A stretch of 64,000 nt of DNA from an uncultured Bacteroidales bacterium (lineage in GTDB: Bacteria; Bacteroidota; Bacteroidia; Bacteroidales; Muribaculaceae). This document shows, one piece after another, positions 35,861 through 43,916 of this stretch. Location of the stretch: the NCBI GenBank assembly GCA_902762385.1, contig CACWNQ010000004.1, positions 62,001-126,000 of the forward strand. The letters run 5' to 3'. The translations under genes were made by a program, and so were the position numbers. Position 1 is the first letter of the stretch. Each line of letters opens with the position of its first letter. The notes under the pieces are model-generated. The model did no database searches. It saw only the letters and a list, made by a program, of their open reading frames with translations, and was not told the origin of the DNA.

Positions 35861-36159
35861 AATGGACTTAAATGGACCAAAAAGGAAACAATACTGGTCT
35901 GTTTTGTAAAAACAACGGATTTTTTGTTAAGAAACACTAAATTTTTAAATTTATAGTGAGATTTTTTTTCTTAAATGCATAAATAGTGCTATATTTGCAA
36001 TGAAAATAACGAAAACATTCATCATTATATAACCATCGTAATTAATACATTCCTTTTTAGTTGTCTGCGTCTGCTTTGTTTGAAAAGCGGGCGTAGGTTT
36101 TTTTTATGCTTTATGCATTTAGAATCACATCTTTAGTGATGGTCCACTTTAGTCCAATT
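35861..36159. mobile_element. Possible MITE-like element (inverted repeats around a candidate RNA)
   Basis: A 20-bp left arm at 35861-35880 and a right arm at 36139-36158 are inverted repeats, 16 of 20 matching. They enclose a promoter (TATATTTG 35990-35997) and a hairpin with T run (36065-36105). No transposase and no clear target-site duplication is visible, so the mobile label is tentative. Confidence 0.3.
36004..36105 (+). ncRNA. Candidate small RNA (~100 nt)
   Basis: The box TATATTTG (35990-35997) predicts a transcript start near 36004. A 13-bp stem (CTGCGTCTGCTTT 36065-36077 with AAAGCGGGCGTAG 36084-36096, three G:U pairs) is followed by eight Ts. No protein frame of note is inside. 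The remaining part (36106-36249) is AT-rich leader for the next gene. It could instead be a terminated leader of the DUF4886 gene. Confidence 0.45.
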
Positions 36160-36249
36160 ATTATATAGATTGTGCGCAAGTTGCGTTTTTTTTGATACAA
36201 CTTGTTTTTCTCGGTTTTTTTGATGAATTTTGCAACAACTTACTTGTTT

Positions 36250-38097
36250 ATGAGTTTACGGGTCGCTAAAATATTGATTCTCACGATAGCATCGTTCTTT
36301 ACTGTTATAGCTGCGAGTGCTTCACTCGTGGGTGACACTGTTGAATGTGGTGGCTTGTATTATAAGGTGCTGCCAGGTGATTCAACTTTGTGCCTTATTG
36401 CGCCGGCTGGTGGCTATACTGATGAGGCAATTGTGATACCACCCACAGTCACCGTCGAGAAGTCTTATAATGTGACGGCAATTGGTCAACGTGCCCTTGC
36501 TGGCAACATGGCGCTCAAACAAGTATCGTTGCCATCCACAATTAGTGAGATGGGCGACGAGGTGTTTGCTGACTGCGACAGCCTAGCTACCGTGTTTTCA
36601 CATGTGCCCAATGCATTACAGTTGGTGCCTCAATTGCCCGATGGTGTGCGCCTGTGTGTCGACTGTCAATTGGTTGATGCATATTCGCAAGTATGTAATA
36701 ATGCCTTGACGGTCTTGATCGATGTGAATTCTGAGCCCCGCAGCGCCAACTTGTGCGACGTTAATCGTGATGGTGTGGTAAATGCCTCTGATGTGACAGT
36801 GGTTTACAACCACTTGCTTGGTAATGACCAGCATCAAGCAGATGCTAATGGTGATGGTGTAGTGACAGCTGTAGATGTCACGGTTATCTATACTGCATTG
36901 CTTAATGGTAACACCAGTGGTGTGGGTGACAAGGGTTACAGCTTTGCCACCTATGAAGAAAGCACTGGCCATGTCGCAGTGAGGATTGATGAGAAAATCC
37001 ATTTACAGGTGGGCGATGAAGTGTGCTTAGTGGCTCATGACAACGAGAATGCATTAATTGTGGCATCGGGACTTGGCATGATGAAAGGCGCGTTGCCTTG
37101 GGGCGAGATAAAAAGCGTTAACGATATTCAGGTGTTCTCGCTCAACAATAAGCATTATAACACTGGTACCACATCTCAAGTGGTTTTGTACTTTGACACA
37201 GGCCAGGACACCATATATTATAAAGATGTGCAGGTCGAGGTTGCCCCTCATGTTGTTACCGACACGTTGCGAGTGCTCTCGATAGGCAACAGTTTCTCGC
37301 TCGACGCGTTGAGCTATGTGCCTTTTATTATGAAGGCAGTAGCGCCTGAGATTTACCTTAAGTTGGGCGTAATGTATATTGGTGGCGGAAGCCTTGAAAA
37401 CTTTTGCAACGCTTTAGATACCAATGGTTTTAGATATTATTGGTCCTTTGGTGCAAAACCTTGGGACGAGCGGCTTAATGTATCGATGACAGAGACGATT
37501 CAGTCCCAACCGTGGGATGTAATAGTGTTGCAGCAACAATCCAATGCGTCACGCGACTACAGCACCTATCAACCTTACCTCAACCAGCTAATTGGTTGGC
37601 TTGATGAACATACAAGTAACAATCATGAGTACGCTTGGCTGATTACACCATCCTATCCCGATGGACTTGATCGATTGGCCCCCGACACTACTAGCGTGCA
37701 GATGTTTGAGCGCATTTTGCAATGTGTGAGTAATCTGCAGCAGGACACTGGTATTGAATTGCTGTTGCCTTGCGGAACAGCTATCCAGAATGCTCGTACC
37801 ACTCCACTCGACTCATTGGGTGATTTTGGACATCTCTTTGATTACCTGCACTTGCAAGACGGCATTCCGTGCCTAATCGAGGCTTATGTAGCTTGTGCTG
37901 CACTTCTCGATCGATATGGCTTGAGTAACCGTGTGTGGACCGACACAACATGGATTGACCAGCAGTGGCTTCGTGCCAAGAACATTCAGGAAATCAACGG
38001 CTTGCCAGTGGGTATGAGTGAGGAAAGCCGAGCCATTGCCAAGCAATGCGCAATCAAAGCCCTTGAGAATCCATTATCAATAACAACGATTGAATAA
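36250..38097 (+). CDS. LRR/dockerin/DUF4886 secreted protein
   Basis: 615 aa from the ATG at 36250 (MSLRVAKILILTIASFF signal peptide). ATG 36223 and TTG 36202 are in-frame alternatives that lengthen the N-terminus. Order: a short BspA-like LRR_5 part (~60-120: YNVTAIGQRALAGNMALKQVSLPSTI), an internal dockerin-like pair (~170-222: CDVNRDGVVNASDVTVVYNHLL, DANGDGVVTAVDVTVIYTALL), a beta-rich middle, and a DUF4886 SGNH-like domain (~340-600) with RVLSIGNSFS (block I Ser) and a late DYLHLQDG His. DUF4886 enzymes are putative esterases on cell-surface polymers. The dockerin in the middle rather than at the end is unusual. The serine hydrolase gene starts 13 bp after its stop. Confidence 0.8.
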   Translation: MSLRVAKILILTIASFFTVIAASASLVGDTVECGGLYYKVLPGDSTLCLIAPAGGYTDEAIVIPPTVTVEKSYNVTAIGQRALAGNMALKQVSLPSTISEMGDEVFADCDSLATVFSHVPNALQLVPQLPDGVRLCVDCQLVDAYSQVCNNALTVLIDVNSEPRSANLCDVNRDGVVNASDVTVVYNHLLGNDQHQADANGDGVVTAVDVTVIYTALLNGNTSGVGDKGYSFATYEESTGHVAVRIDEKIHLQVGDEVCLVAHDNENALIVASGLGMMKGALPWGEIKSVNDIQVFSLNNKHYNTGTTSQVVLYFDTGQDTIYYKDVQVEVAPHVVTDTLRVLSIGNSFSLDALSYVPFIMKAVAPEIYLKLGVMYIGGGSLENFCNALDTNGFRYYWSFGAKPWDERLNVSMTETIQSQPWDVIVLQQQSNASRDYSTYQPYLNQLIGWLDEHTSNNHEYAWLITPSYPDGLDRLAPDTTSVQMFERILQCVSNLQQDTGIELLLPCGTAIQNARTTPLDSLGDFGHLFDYLHLQDGIPCLIEAYVACAALLDRYGLSNRVWTDTTWIDQQWLRAKNIQEINGLPVGMSEESRAIAKQCAIKALENPLSITTIE

Positions 38098-38110
38098 AGC
38101 ACCTTTTAAG

Positions 38111-39673
38111 ATGAATATAATAAAGAGTACATTACTGATAATAATGCTTGTCGCAGCAAGTGTGAGTTGCGGAGCATCGAGTCAACAGGCCAACTCGGGT
38201 GACGAAAAAACAGTCAAAAACACAGAACTGCCGCGTAGCACACCTGCTCAGGAAGGCGTTGATGCTATTGCCGTTGGGCAATTTATCGATGCATTAATGG
38301 CTGTGCCTGAAACCGACATACATCACATGATGGTGGTGCGCCACGGCAAGGTGATTGCCGAAGCCCATCCCGCACCATTCAAGAAAAATGACGTTCACAC
38401 ACTCTACTCTTGCAGCAAGACATTTACCATGCTCGCCATAGGGATGCTTGTGGATGACGGCAAACTAAGCGTAAACGACAAGGTGATAGACCTCTTGCCC
38501 GACAAGGCTCCAAAAGTTAAAAGTCTAGCGCTCAAGAAGATGACAGTGAAGCACTTGCTCACCATGACCGCCGGCATCAAGCCTGCGCTGGAACTCAGGC
38601 AGGAGGGTGATGACTGGGCACGCATTTGGCTGGCTCAGCCTGTAACTAGGCTTGGAAGGTTTCAGTATGACTCACTGTGCACCTTCATGCTTGCAGCGAT
38701 AGTGCAGCGCATCACTGGCAAGACATTGCTGGAGTTCCTCAACGAGCGGTTCTTCCATCCGCTAGGCATCTACGAGGCCGACTGGGAAGAGAGTCCCGAC
38801 GGCATTAACGTGGGTGGCTGGGGTCTGCGCCTCACAGCCGAGTCGATGGCTAAGGCTGGAGTGTGCGTCATGAACCATGGCAAGTGGGAAGGCAAGCAAC
38901 TAGTGAGCGCCAAGTGGATTGATGAAGCGTCGAGCAAGCACACTAACTACAGCAAACCAAGCAAAAAGCAAACCGACACCAATCAAGGTTACTGCTACCA
39001 GATGTGGCGATGCCTATTGCCTGATGCATTCAGAGCCGATGGTGCCTATGGGCAGTTTATTGTTATGTCGCCAAAGAATGACCTCGTGGTTGTTATTACT
39101 GGTGTTTCGAGCAACACTGGCAAGGAGCTTGCCTGTATATGGAACAAGCTTATTCCCGGCGTGAAAGATGCGTCAATGCTTGATGTAGAAGAAAAACAAA
39201 AAACGCTCGACGAGAAACTCGCAAAGCTTTCACTTCCACTATTGAAGGGCGAGAAAGGCAACGGTGAGTACACATTCACGCTGAGCCCCAACGCACGTAA
39301 CTACAAGACTATGCAGTTGAAATTTGACGGCGAAATGTGCAACATGACTCTCACACACACCAATGGCGAGGTTGAGAAATATCAATTTATGCACAATGGT
39401 TGGGCACAACAAAGCACTAGCCACGTGCCCCCCTACAACAACGCCGTGGAACCGGTTAACCTCAAGAGAATAGACGGTTTGCGTTGCGATTACACTATAG
39501 CAGGAAACTACGCATGGACAAGTGCTAAAACCTTGGTGCTGCGACTTTACTGGACTAACTGGATTGTTCCTAATACGTTTACTATCACTCTAAACGGTAA
39601 TAGATCGGCAACAATCAGCAATGATGAGGGTTACCCGGGCTTCGCTCCCGAAGAAATTAAAGCTAGCTACTAA
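38111..39673 (+). CDS. Beta-lactamase-like serine hydrolase lipoprotein
   Basis: 520 aa. Lipoprotein signal MNIIKSTLLIIMLVAASVSC (Cys 20); the frame starts at 38090, but this ATG at 38111 gives the right signal. Penicillin-binding fold: SxxK motif SCSK in TLYSCSKTF, a YxS-type second motif near YDSLCTF, and GAYGQ as the third-motif region. Members are esterases, DD-peptidases or amidases and not resistance enzymes by default. A C-terminal ~130 residues form a beta-rich accessory part. It follows the DUF4886 gene by 13 bp, and the 9-bp tandem repeat begins 38 bp after its stop. Confidence 0.82.
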   Translation: MNIIKSTLLIIMLVAASVSCGASSQQANSGDEKTVKNTELPRSTPAQEGVDAIAVGQFIDALMAVPETDIHHMMVVRHGKVIAEAHPAPFKKNDVHTLYSCSKTFTMLAIGMLVDDGKLSVNDKVIDLLPDKAPKVKSLALKKMTVKHLLTMTAGIKPALELRQEGDDWARIWLAQPVTRLGRFQYDSLCTFMLAAIVQRITGKTLLEFLNERFFHPLGIYEADWEESPDGINVGGWGLRLTAESMAKAGVCVMNHGKWEGKQLVSAKWIDEASSKHTNYSKPSKKQTDTNQGYCYQMWRCLLPDAFRADGAYGQFIVMSPKNDLVVVITGVSSNTGKELACIWNKLIPGVKDASMLDVEEKQKTLDEKLAKLSLPLLKGEKGNGEYTFTLSPNARNYKTMQLKFDGEMCNMTLTHTNGEVEKYQFMHNGWAQQSTSHVPPYNNAVEPVNLKRIDGLRCDYTIAGNYAWTSAKTLVLRLYWTNWIVPNTFTITLNGNRSATISNDEGYPGFAPEEIKASY

Positions 39674-39710
39674 AAAATGTTTAATGACTAATGTAGAGTT
39701 GGTGAAAGTG

Positions 39711-39773
39711 GACTCACCTGACTCACTTGACTCACCTGACTCACTTGACTCACCTGACTCACCTGGCTCAGGG
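39711..39773. repeat. 9-bp tandem repeat, locus 1
   Basis: Six exact-or-near copies of GACTCACCT/GACTCACTT plus a degraded seventh (GGCTCAGGG). The same unit and the same preceding GTGGACTCACCT occur at 61011-61127. A GGGGAGAGGG block follows both loci (39771, 61210). Confidence 0.85.
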
Positions 39774-40017
39774 GAGAGGGAAGTGTGGAGAGGTGAGAGA
39801 GGACTCCGCGTGACTATCATAAACAATTAGACTTGAGGCGCTTCGCTTAAAAATGTGGTGGCAGAATATCAATGATCGCATAGGGATTAGACCCATTGCA
39901 AAAATAGTGACTTTCAAATCTCGAGAGCAACATTAAAAAAACACAGCCTAAACCTAAGGAGCGAAGGGAGAAGATTAAAATGTTATACCGTTATTCTTGG
40001 TAAAAAAGTCAAAAAGA

Positions 40018-40056
40018 TTTGGTAAATTGCCAATTTTGTGGTAAATTTGCCACAAA
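40018..40056 (+). promoter_or_regulatory. Promoter and operator of the S24 repressor
   Basis: TTTG (40018-40021), a 20-bp gap, then TAAATTTG (40042-40049), a full consensus. Inverted arms TTTGTGG (40035-40041) and CCACAAA (40050-40056) frame the -7 box exactly, and GGTAAATTGCC/GGTAAATTTGCC occurs twice. This layout suits autorepression. Confidence 0.65.
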
Positions 40057-40069
40057 TAATTGTATTACT

Positions 40070-40768
40070 ATGGATAACAATGGAGTAGCGGAACGTATTA
40101 AGTTCTTAATGAAAGAGTTGAATTACCGTCAGGTGGATTTTGCTCAAAAGATTGATGTTGACACCTCAAACCTGTCGAAGTACCTAAACGGGCGCTTGGC
40201 GATGAGCGAGGCGCTTATCAATAAAATTGTGGTGAACCTTGGTGTTTCGAAGCAGTGGCTTGAGACTGGCGAGGACTTGCCTTTTGCCAAGCAACAACCG
40301 CAACAGCTTGTCACTGTGCCCGAGTCGCAGATAATAACCCAACCAAGCGCTGTGGTTGCAAAGCGTGGCACACCAGTGTATGACATCGATGTGACTGCTG
40401 GCTACCAGCCACAAGCACGCATGTTTACCGATGACCAGATTGTGGGTTTCGTCGACCTTCCCGACATGACGAGCAGCCAATGCCGCATAGTGCGCGTGAG
40501 CGGCGACTCGATGAGCCCTGTAATACGTAATGGCGACTACATTGCAGTGCGCGAGTTGAGCAACTTGCGCCAAATATTTTGGGGTCAAATTTATGTGGTT
40601 ATTCTCGACGACTACCGCATGGTGAAATACATACGCCGTCACGATGACCCTGCTATGGTGATTCTGCGCAGCGAGAACAAGCGCTACGACGACATGATAA
40701 TCAACCGTGACGAGATACGCGACATGATGTTTGTGCAGAACATAATTCATGTTGATACGAGGATGTAA
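40070..40768 (+). CDS. HTH_XRE/S24 repressor (LexA/CI-type)
   Basis: 232 aa. XRE helix-turn-helix ~8-62 ([21 protein letters not shown]). The S24 peptidase-type domain (~105-225) has S147 (SGDSMSP) and K186 ([10 protein letters not shown]) as the Ser/Lys dyad. A110-G111 in VTAGYQ is a candidate self-cleavage site at LexA-like spacing (37 residues before the Ser). If active, it would be a DNA-damage-switched repressor. The start is ATG 40070, as the frame opens at GTG-like 40019 ahead of the promoter's -7 box. Its own promoter carries a symmetric site. A phage or mobile neighbour is not visible, so its target may be the M16-CDF genes or only itself. Confidence 0.85.
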   Translation: MDNNGVAERIKFLMKELNYRQVDFAQKIDVDTSNLSKYLNGRLAMSEALINKIVVNLGVSKQWLETGEDLPFAKQQPQQLVTVPESQIITQPSAVVAKRGTPVYDIDVTAGYQPQARMFTDDQIVGFVDLPDMTSSQCRIVRVSGDSMSPVIRNGDYIAVRELSNLRQIFWGQIYVVILDDYRMVKYIRRHDDPAMVILRSENKRYDDMIINRDEIRDMMFVQNIIHVDTRM

Positions 40769-40868
40769 GTAAGAAGTAAGAAGTAGAAAGTAAGAAGTAG
40801 AAAGTAAGAAGTAGAAAGTAAGAAGTAGAAAGTAAGAAGTAAGAAGTAGAAAGTAAGAAGTAGAAAGT
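40766..40868. repeat. 14-bp purine-rich repeat tract
   Basis: About seven partial copies of AAGTAAGAAGTAGA run from the repressor stop to 36 bp before the M16 gene. A short piece of the same motif (AAGTAAGA) is found at 32531-32540. Confidence 0.8.
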
Positions 40869-40903
40869 TATTTACTCTTTTTGATTCTCTTTAATTCCTT
40901 GAG

Positions 40904-42133
40904 ATGAATAAAAACGAAAATATAGCACTTCATACCCTTGATAACGGTCTGCGCTTGGTACATGTGCAGCGTAACTCGCCTGTGGCATGGTGTGGGCTGG
41001 CAGTTAATGCTGGCAGTCGCGATGAACTTGAAGGGCGATATGGACTGGCACACTTTGTGGAGCACACCATTTTCAAAGGGACCAAGCGTCGCTCTTCAAC
41101 TCGCATCAACAATAGGATGGAGCAGGTGGGCGGCGAACTCAACGCCTACACAACCAAGGAGAGCACCATGCTCTACTGTATCTTTCCTGTGGAGCACTTG
41201 GAGCGTGCTGTTGAGCTCATTGCCGATCTCGTGGAAAACTCTGTATTCCCAGAACATGAACTCTCGACCGAACTCGATGTGGTGCTCGAGGAGGTGGCTA
41301 GTTACCGTGACACACCCAGCGAGGCAGTTTACGATGACTTTGAAGATATGCTCCTCGTTGGTAGCCAGCTTGGCCACAACATACTGGGCGAGGAGAAAGA
41401 CCTGCGATTGCTCACATCGGGGCATTGCCTCGACTGGATAAAGCGGCTGTATGTGCCAAGCAACATGGTTTTCTTTTCGCTAGGTTGCACTCCTGCCGAC
41501 AAAGTGTTTCGCCATGCTGAGCGCTACTTTGGCGTTCTTTCTCATGCCAAGCATGGCATAAGACGCAAGGCGCCAGTATCAATTGAGCCTCAGCGCAAAG
41601 TGGTGAACCTGGGTCTGCACCAGTCGCACACCATTGTGGGCGCTAGGGTGCCTGGCATGTACGACGATCAGCGTTTTGCTTTTGCTTTGCTCAACAACAT
41701 ACTGGGTGGTCCAGGCATGAACTCGCTGTTGAACGTGAGTCTGCGTGAGAAACGAGGCTTAGTCTACACTGTGGAATCGTCACTTGTGACTTTTACCGAC
41801 TGTGGCATGATTCAAATATACTTAGGTTGTGAGCACGAGAAGCTTAAGAAAGCGCTTAAACTTATAGGCAACACAATCGACTCATTGGCGCAAAATAAGA
41901 TGAAAGACCGTAAACTTGATTCCTATAAACGTCAATACTGTGGGCAGATGCTAGTGGCCAGCGACAGTGCCGAGGTTGCAGCTATGGCAGCAGGACGCGG
42001 ACTGCTCTATTATAACGCAGTGAGCACACTGCAGGAGAACATCGATTGCATACTTAGCGTCACTCCCGAGCAACTCCAGCAAGCAGCTCAGCAACTCACA
42101 CTTGACCATTGTTCAATCCTCACTTTTAAGTAA
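40904..42133 (+). CDS. M16 family zinc metallopeptidase
   Basis: 409 aa. The inverted zinc site H50-F-V-E53-H54 (LAHFVEH) is intact, and a downstream Glu (ELDVVLEEV) supplies the third ligand. Two M16 halves are visible in the single chain: the active N-terminal half (~12-160) and a non-catalytic C-terminal half (~170-380, with NNILGGPGMNSLLNVSLREKRGLVYTVES). No signal peptide, so cytoplasmic. It is probably peptide- or processing-related; relatives cut signal peptides or bacteriocin-like chains. The CDF gene starts 42 bp after the stop. Confidence 0.9.
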   Translation: MNKNENIALHTLDNGLRLVHVQRNSPVAWCGLAVNAGSRDELEGRYGLAHFVEHTIFKGTKRRSSTRINNRMEQVGGELNAYTTKESTMLYCIFPVEHLERAVELIADLVENSVFPEHELSTELDVVLEEVASYRDTPSEAVYDDFEDMLLVGSQLGHNILGEEKDLRLLTSGHCLDWIKRLYVPSNMVFFSLGCTPADKVFRHAERYFGVLSHAKHGIRRKAPVSIEPQRKVVNLGLHQSHTIVGARVPGMYDDQRFAFALLNNILGGPGMNSLLNVSLREKRGLVYTVESSLVTFTDCGMIQIYLGCEHEKLKKALKLIGNTIDSLAQNKMKDRKLDSYKRQYCGQMLVASDSAEVAAMAAGRGLLYYNAVSTLQENIDCILSVTPEQLQQAAQQLTLDHCSILTFK

Positions 42134-42175
42134 AATCAACTCATTGGGAGTCATATCATAACAAAAATAGTTTAT

Positions 42176-43063
42176 ATGATAAGAGAGCGTGAAATACAGA
42201 AAGTTACCCTAGTGGGAAGTGCAGGAAATATTGCGCTGATGATTTTCAAATTCATCGCAGGTATTCTGGGGCATAGCTCGGCAATGATAGCCGATGCCGT
42301 TCACTCACTGTCGGATTTTGTTACGGATATCATTGTGCTGGTGTTTGTGAGTGTGAGTGCAAAACCGCAAGATCGTTCTCACGACTATGGGCACGGAAAA
42401 TTTGAAACGATAGCCACATTTTTCATTGGCTTGGCATTGATTGCGGCGGCAGTAGGTATTATAGTATCGGGAGTGATGGCTCTCATTGATTGGGCTGGTG
42501 GTGCTAAGCTTAAAGCACCTGGGCAGTTGGCATTATGGGCAGCATTATTGTCGATAGTTGTCAAGGAGGTTCTTTATCAATATACTGCTTATAAAGGAAA
42601 GAGGCTTAACTCACAGGCTGTAGTTGCCAATGCTTGGCATCATCGCAGTGATGCGTTGTCGTCGATAGCCGCAGCAATAGGCATTGGAGGCGCTATTTTG
42701 CTAGGTGACCGATGGACCGTGCTCGATCCAATAGCATCGATTGTCGTGGGATTGTTCCTTGTCAAAGTGGCAGTGGGATTACTGAGAACAAGCATAGGGG
42801 AACTCACTGAGGGTTCATTGCCTCAAGAAACAGAGCAGGAAATAGAAGATATAATTACTTCATTTTCTGAGATTAGCGAGCCTCATAACCTGCGCACAAG
42901 GCGTATTGGCAATCGCATAGCAATCGAAGCGCACATTCGCATGGATGGTAACATGCCGCTTCGTGATGTGCATAATATCACCAGTCAAGTAGAGCAGAGG
43001 CTCAAGGAAAGATTTGGCGAAGAAACTCACATCACCCTGCACATGGAACCTGTGAAACCTTGA
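42176..43063 (+). CDS. CDF family cation efflux transporter
   Basis: 295 aa. Six membrane helices fit the CDF fold. Metal-site residues are present: D in IADAVHSLSDFVTD and the HxxxD pair in NAWHHRSDALSS. A C-terminal cytoplasmic domain (~205-295) has the usual RRIGNRIAIEAHIRMDGNMPL. It moves divalent cations such as Zn2+, Mn2+ or Fe2+ out of the cytoplasm by proton exchange. The exact metal cannot be read from these residues. It follows the M16 gene and precedes frr by 130 bp. Confidence 0.9.
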   Translation: MIREREIQKVTLVGSAGNIALMIFKFIAGILGHSSAMIADAVHSLSDFVTDIIVLVFVSVSAKPQDRSHDYGHGKFETIATFFIGLALIAAAVGIIVSGVMALIDWAGGAKLKAPGQLALWAALLSIVVKEVLYQYTAYKGKRLNSQAVVANAWHHRSDALSSIAAAIGIGGAILLGDRWTVLDPIASIVVGLFLVKVAVGLLRTSIGELTEGSLPQETEQEIEDIITSFSEISEPHNLRTRRIGNRIAIEAHIRMDGNMPLRDVHNITSQVEQRLKERFGEETHITLHMEPVKP

Positions 43064-43193
43064 ATTGATAGTCACTAAACTAAATGGACTTTTTCAAATT
43101 TTTGGCATTTTTCTTGCAGTGGTGGCAAAAAATGTATATTTTCGTGACGTTTTTTTAATAATATGAAATTATTAACTTAAAATATATACAATT

Positions 43194-43754
43194 ATGGCAG
43201 ACGTAAAAACATTTCTTGATGCAGCCGAGAAGAAGATGAATGAGGCTGTAGCTTATCTTGATGAGACTTTGTCGCGCGTGCGCGCCGGCAAGGCTAATCC
43301 TAAAATCCTCGATCCAGTGAAGGTTGAGTATTATGGCTCAATGATGCCCATCGCTAATGTGGCCAACGTTGCAGTTCCCGATGCTCGCAGCATCACTATC
43401 ACCCCCTGGGAGAAACCTATGATTAAGGTTATAGAAAAAGCGATTCTTGATTCAAACATCGGCATTACCCCTGAGAACAACGGCGAGATTATTCGCCTTA
43501 ACTTCCCTCCGTTGACCGAGGAACGCCGCAAGCAGCTCGTGAAGGATGCCAAGGCCGAGACCGAGAAGGCTAAAGTGAGTGTGCGCAACGCACGCCGCGA
43601 GATGATTGAAGGTCTCAAGAAAGCCGTTAAGGACGGAATGCCCGAGGATGCACAGAAGGATGGTGAAGAGCAAGTGCAGAAGCTCCATGACAAATTCTTA
43701 AAGAAAATAGATGAAGTATTTGCTGCTAAGGAGAAAGAAATCCTCACTGTATAA
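43194..43754 (+). CDS. frr: Ribosome recycling factor
   Basis: 186 aa, standard length. Family pattern: [21 protein letters not shown] (~28-48), [21 protein letters not shown] (~59-79), [33 protein letters not shown]. With EF-G it splits the post-termination ribosome in the cytoplasm. The 130-bp upstream gap has a weak TATATTTT box at 43135 with TTG at 43114, so it is likely transcribed on its own. A strong terminator follows. Confidence 0.97.
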   Translation: MADVKTFLDAAEKKMNEAVAYLDETLSRVRAGKANPKILDPVKVEYYGSMMPIANVANVAVPDARSITITPWEKPMIKVIEKAILDSNIGITPENNGEIIRLNFPPLTEERRKQLVKDAKAETEKAKVSVRNARREMIEGLKKAVKDGMPEDAQKDGEEQVQKLHDKFLKKIDEVFAAKEKEILTV

Positions 43755-43780
43755 GATTTTTGTATAATTATAATTTTTAT

Positions 43781-43826
43781 AGAGAATCGCAAGAAAATCA
43801 TGTTTTTTCTTGCGATTCTCTTGTTA
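43781..43826 (+). terminator. Terminator after frr
   Basis: AGAGAATCGCAAGAAA (43781-43796) pairs with TTTCTTGCGATTCTCT (43806-43821), followed by a T-rich stretch. Confidence 0.9.
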
Positions 43827-43843
43827 TTTAAGTAGAAATGCTA

Positions 43844-43851
43844 TAAATTTG
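43844..43851 (+). promoter_or_regulatory. -7 box of the LRR/dockerin gene
   Basis: TAAATTTG, with TTG at 43821-43823 about 20 bp upstream. Transcription start is near 43858, leader ~59 nt. Confidence 0.6.
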
Positions 43852-43916
43852 TAAGCAGACAAACACGCTACTTTTAAGTGATTCGGAATCTTTTTACTAA
43901 CATAACATATTACATT

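Larger units (their letters stand above)
39674..40069. other. Intergenic region with tandem repeat and S24 promoter
   Basis: 396 bp without a gene. It contains the 9-bp tandem repeat (39711-39773), a purine-rich tail (39774-39810), roughly 200 bp with no clear signal, and the repressor promoter at its end. Confidence 0.7.

Noticed and set aside
39621..39830. 69-aa plus-strand frame reading Ser-Pro-Asp-Ser-Leu-Asp repeats
   Set aside because: It is only the 9-bp tandem repeat read in frame, begins inside the upstream hydrolase gene and has no promoter or signal.
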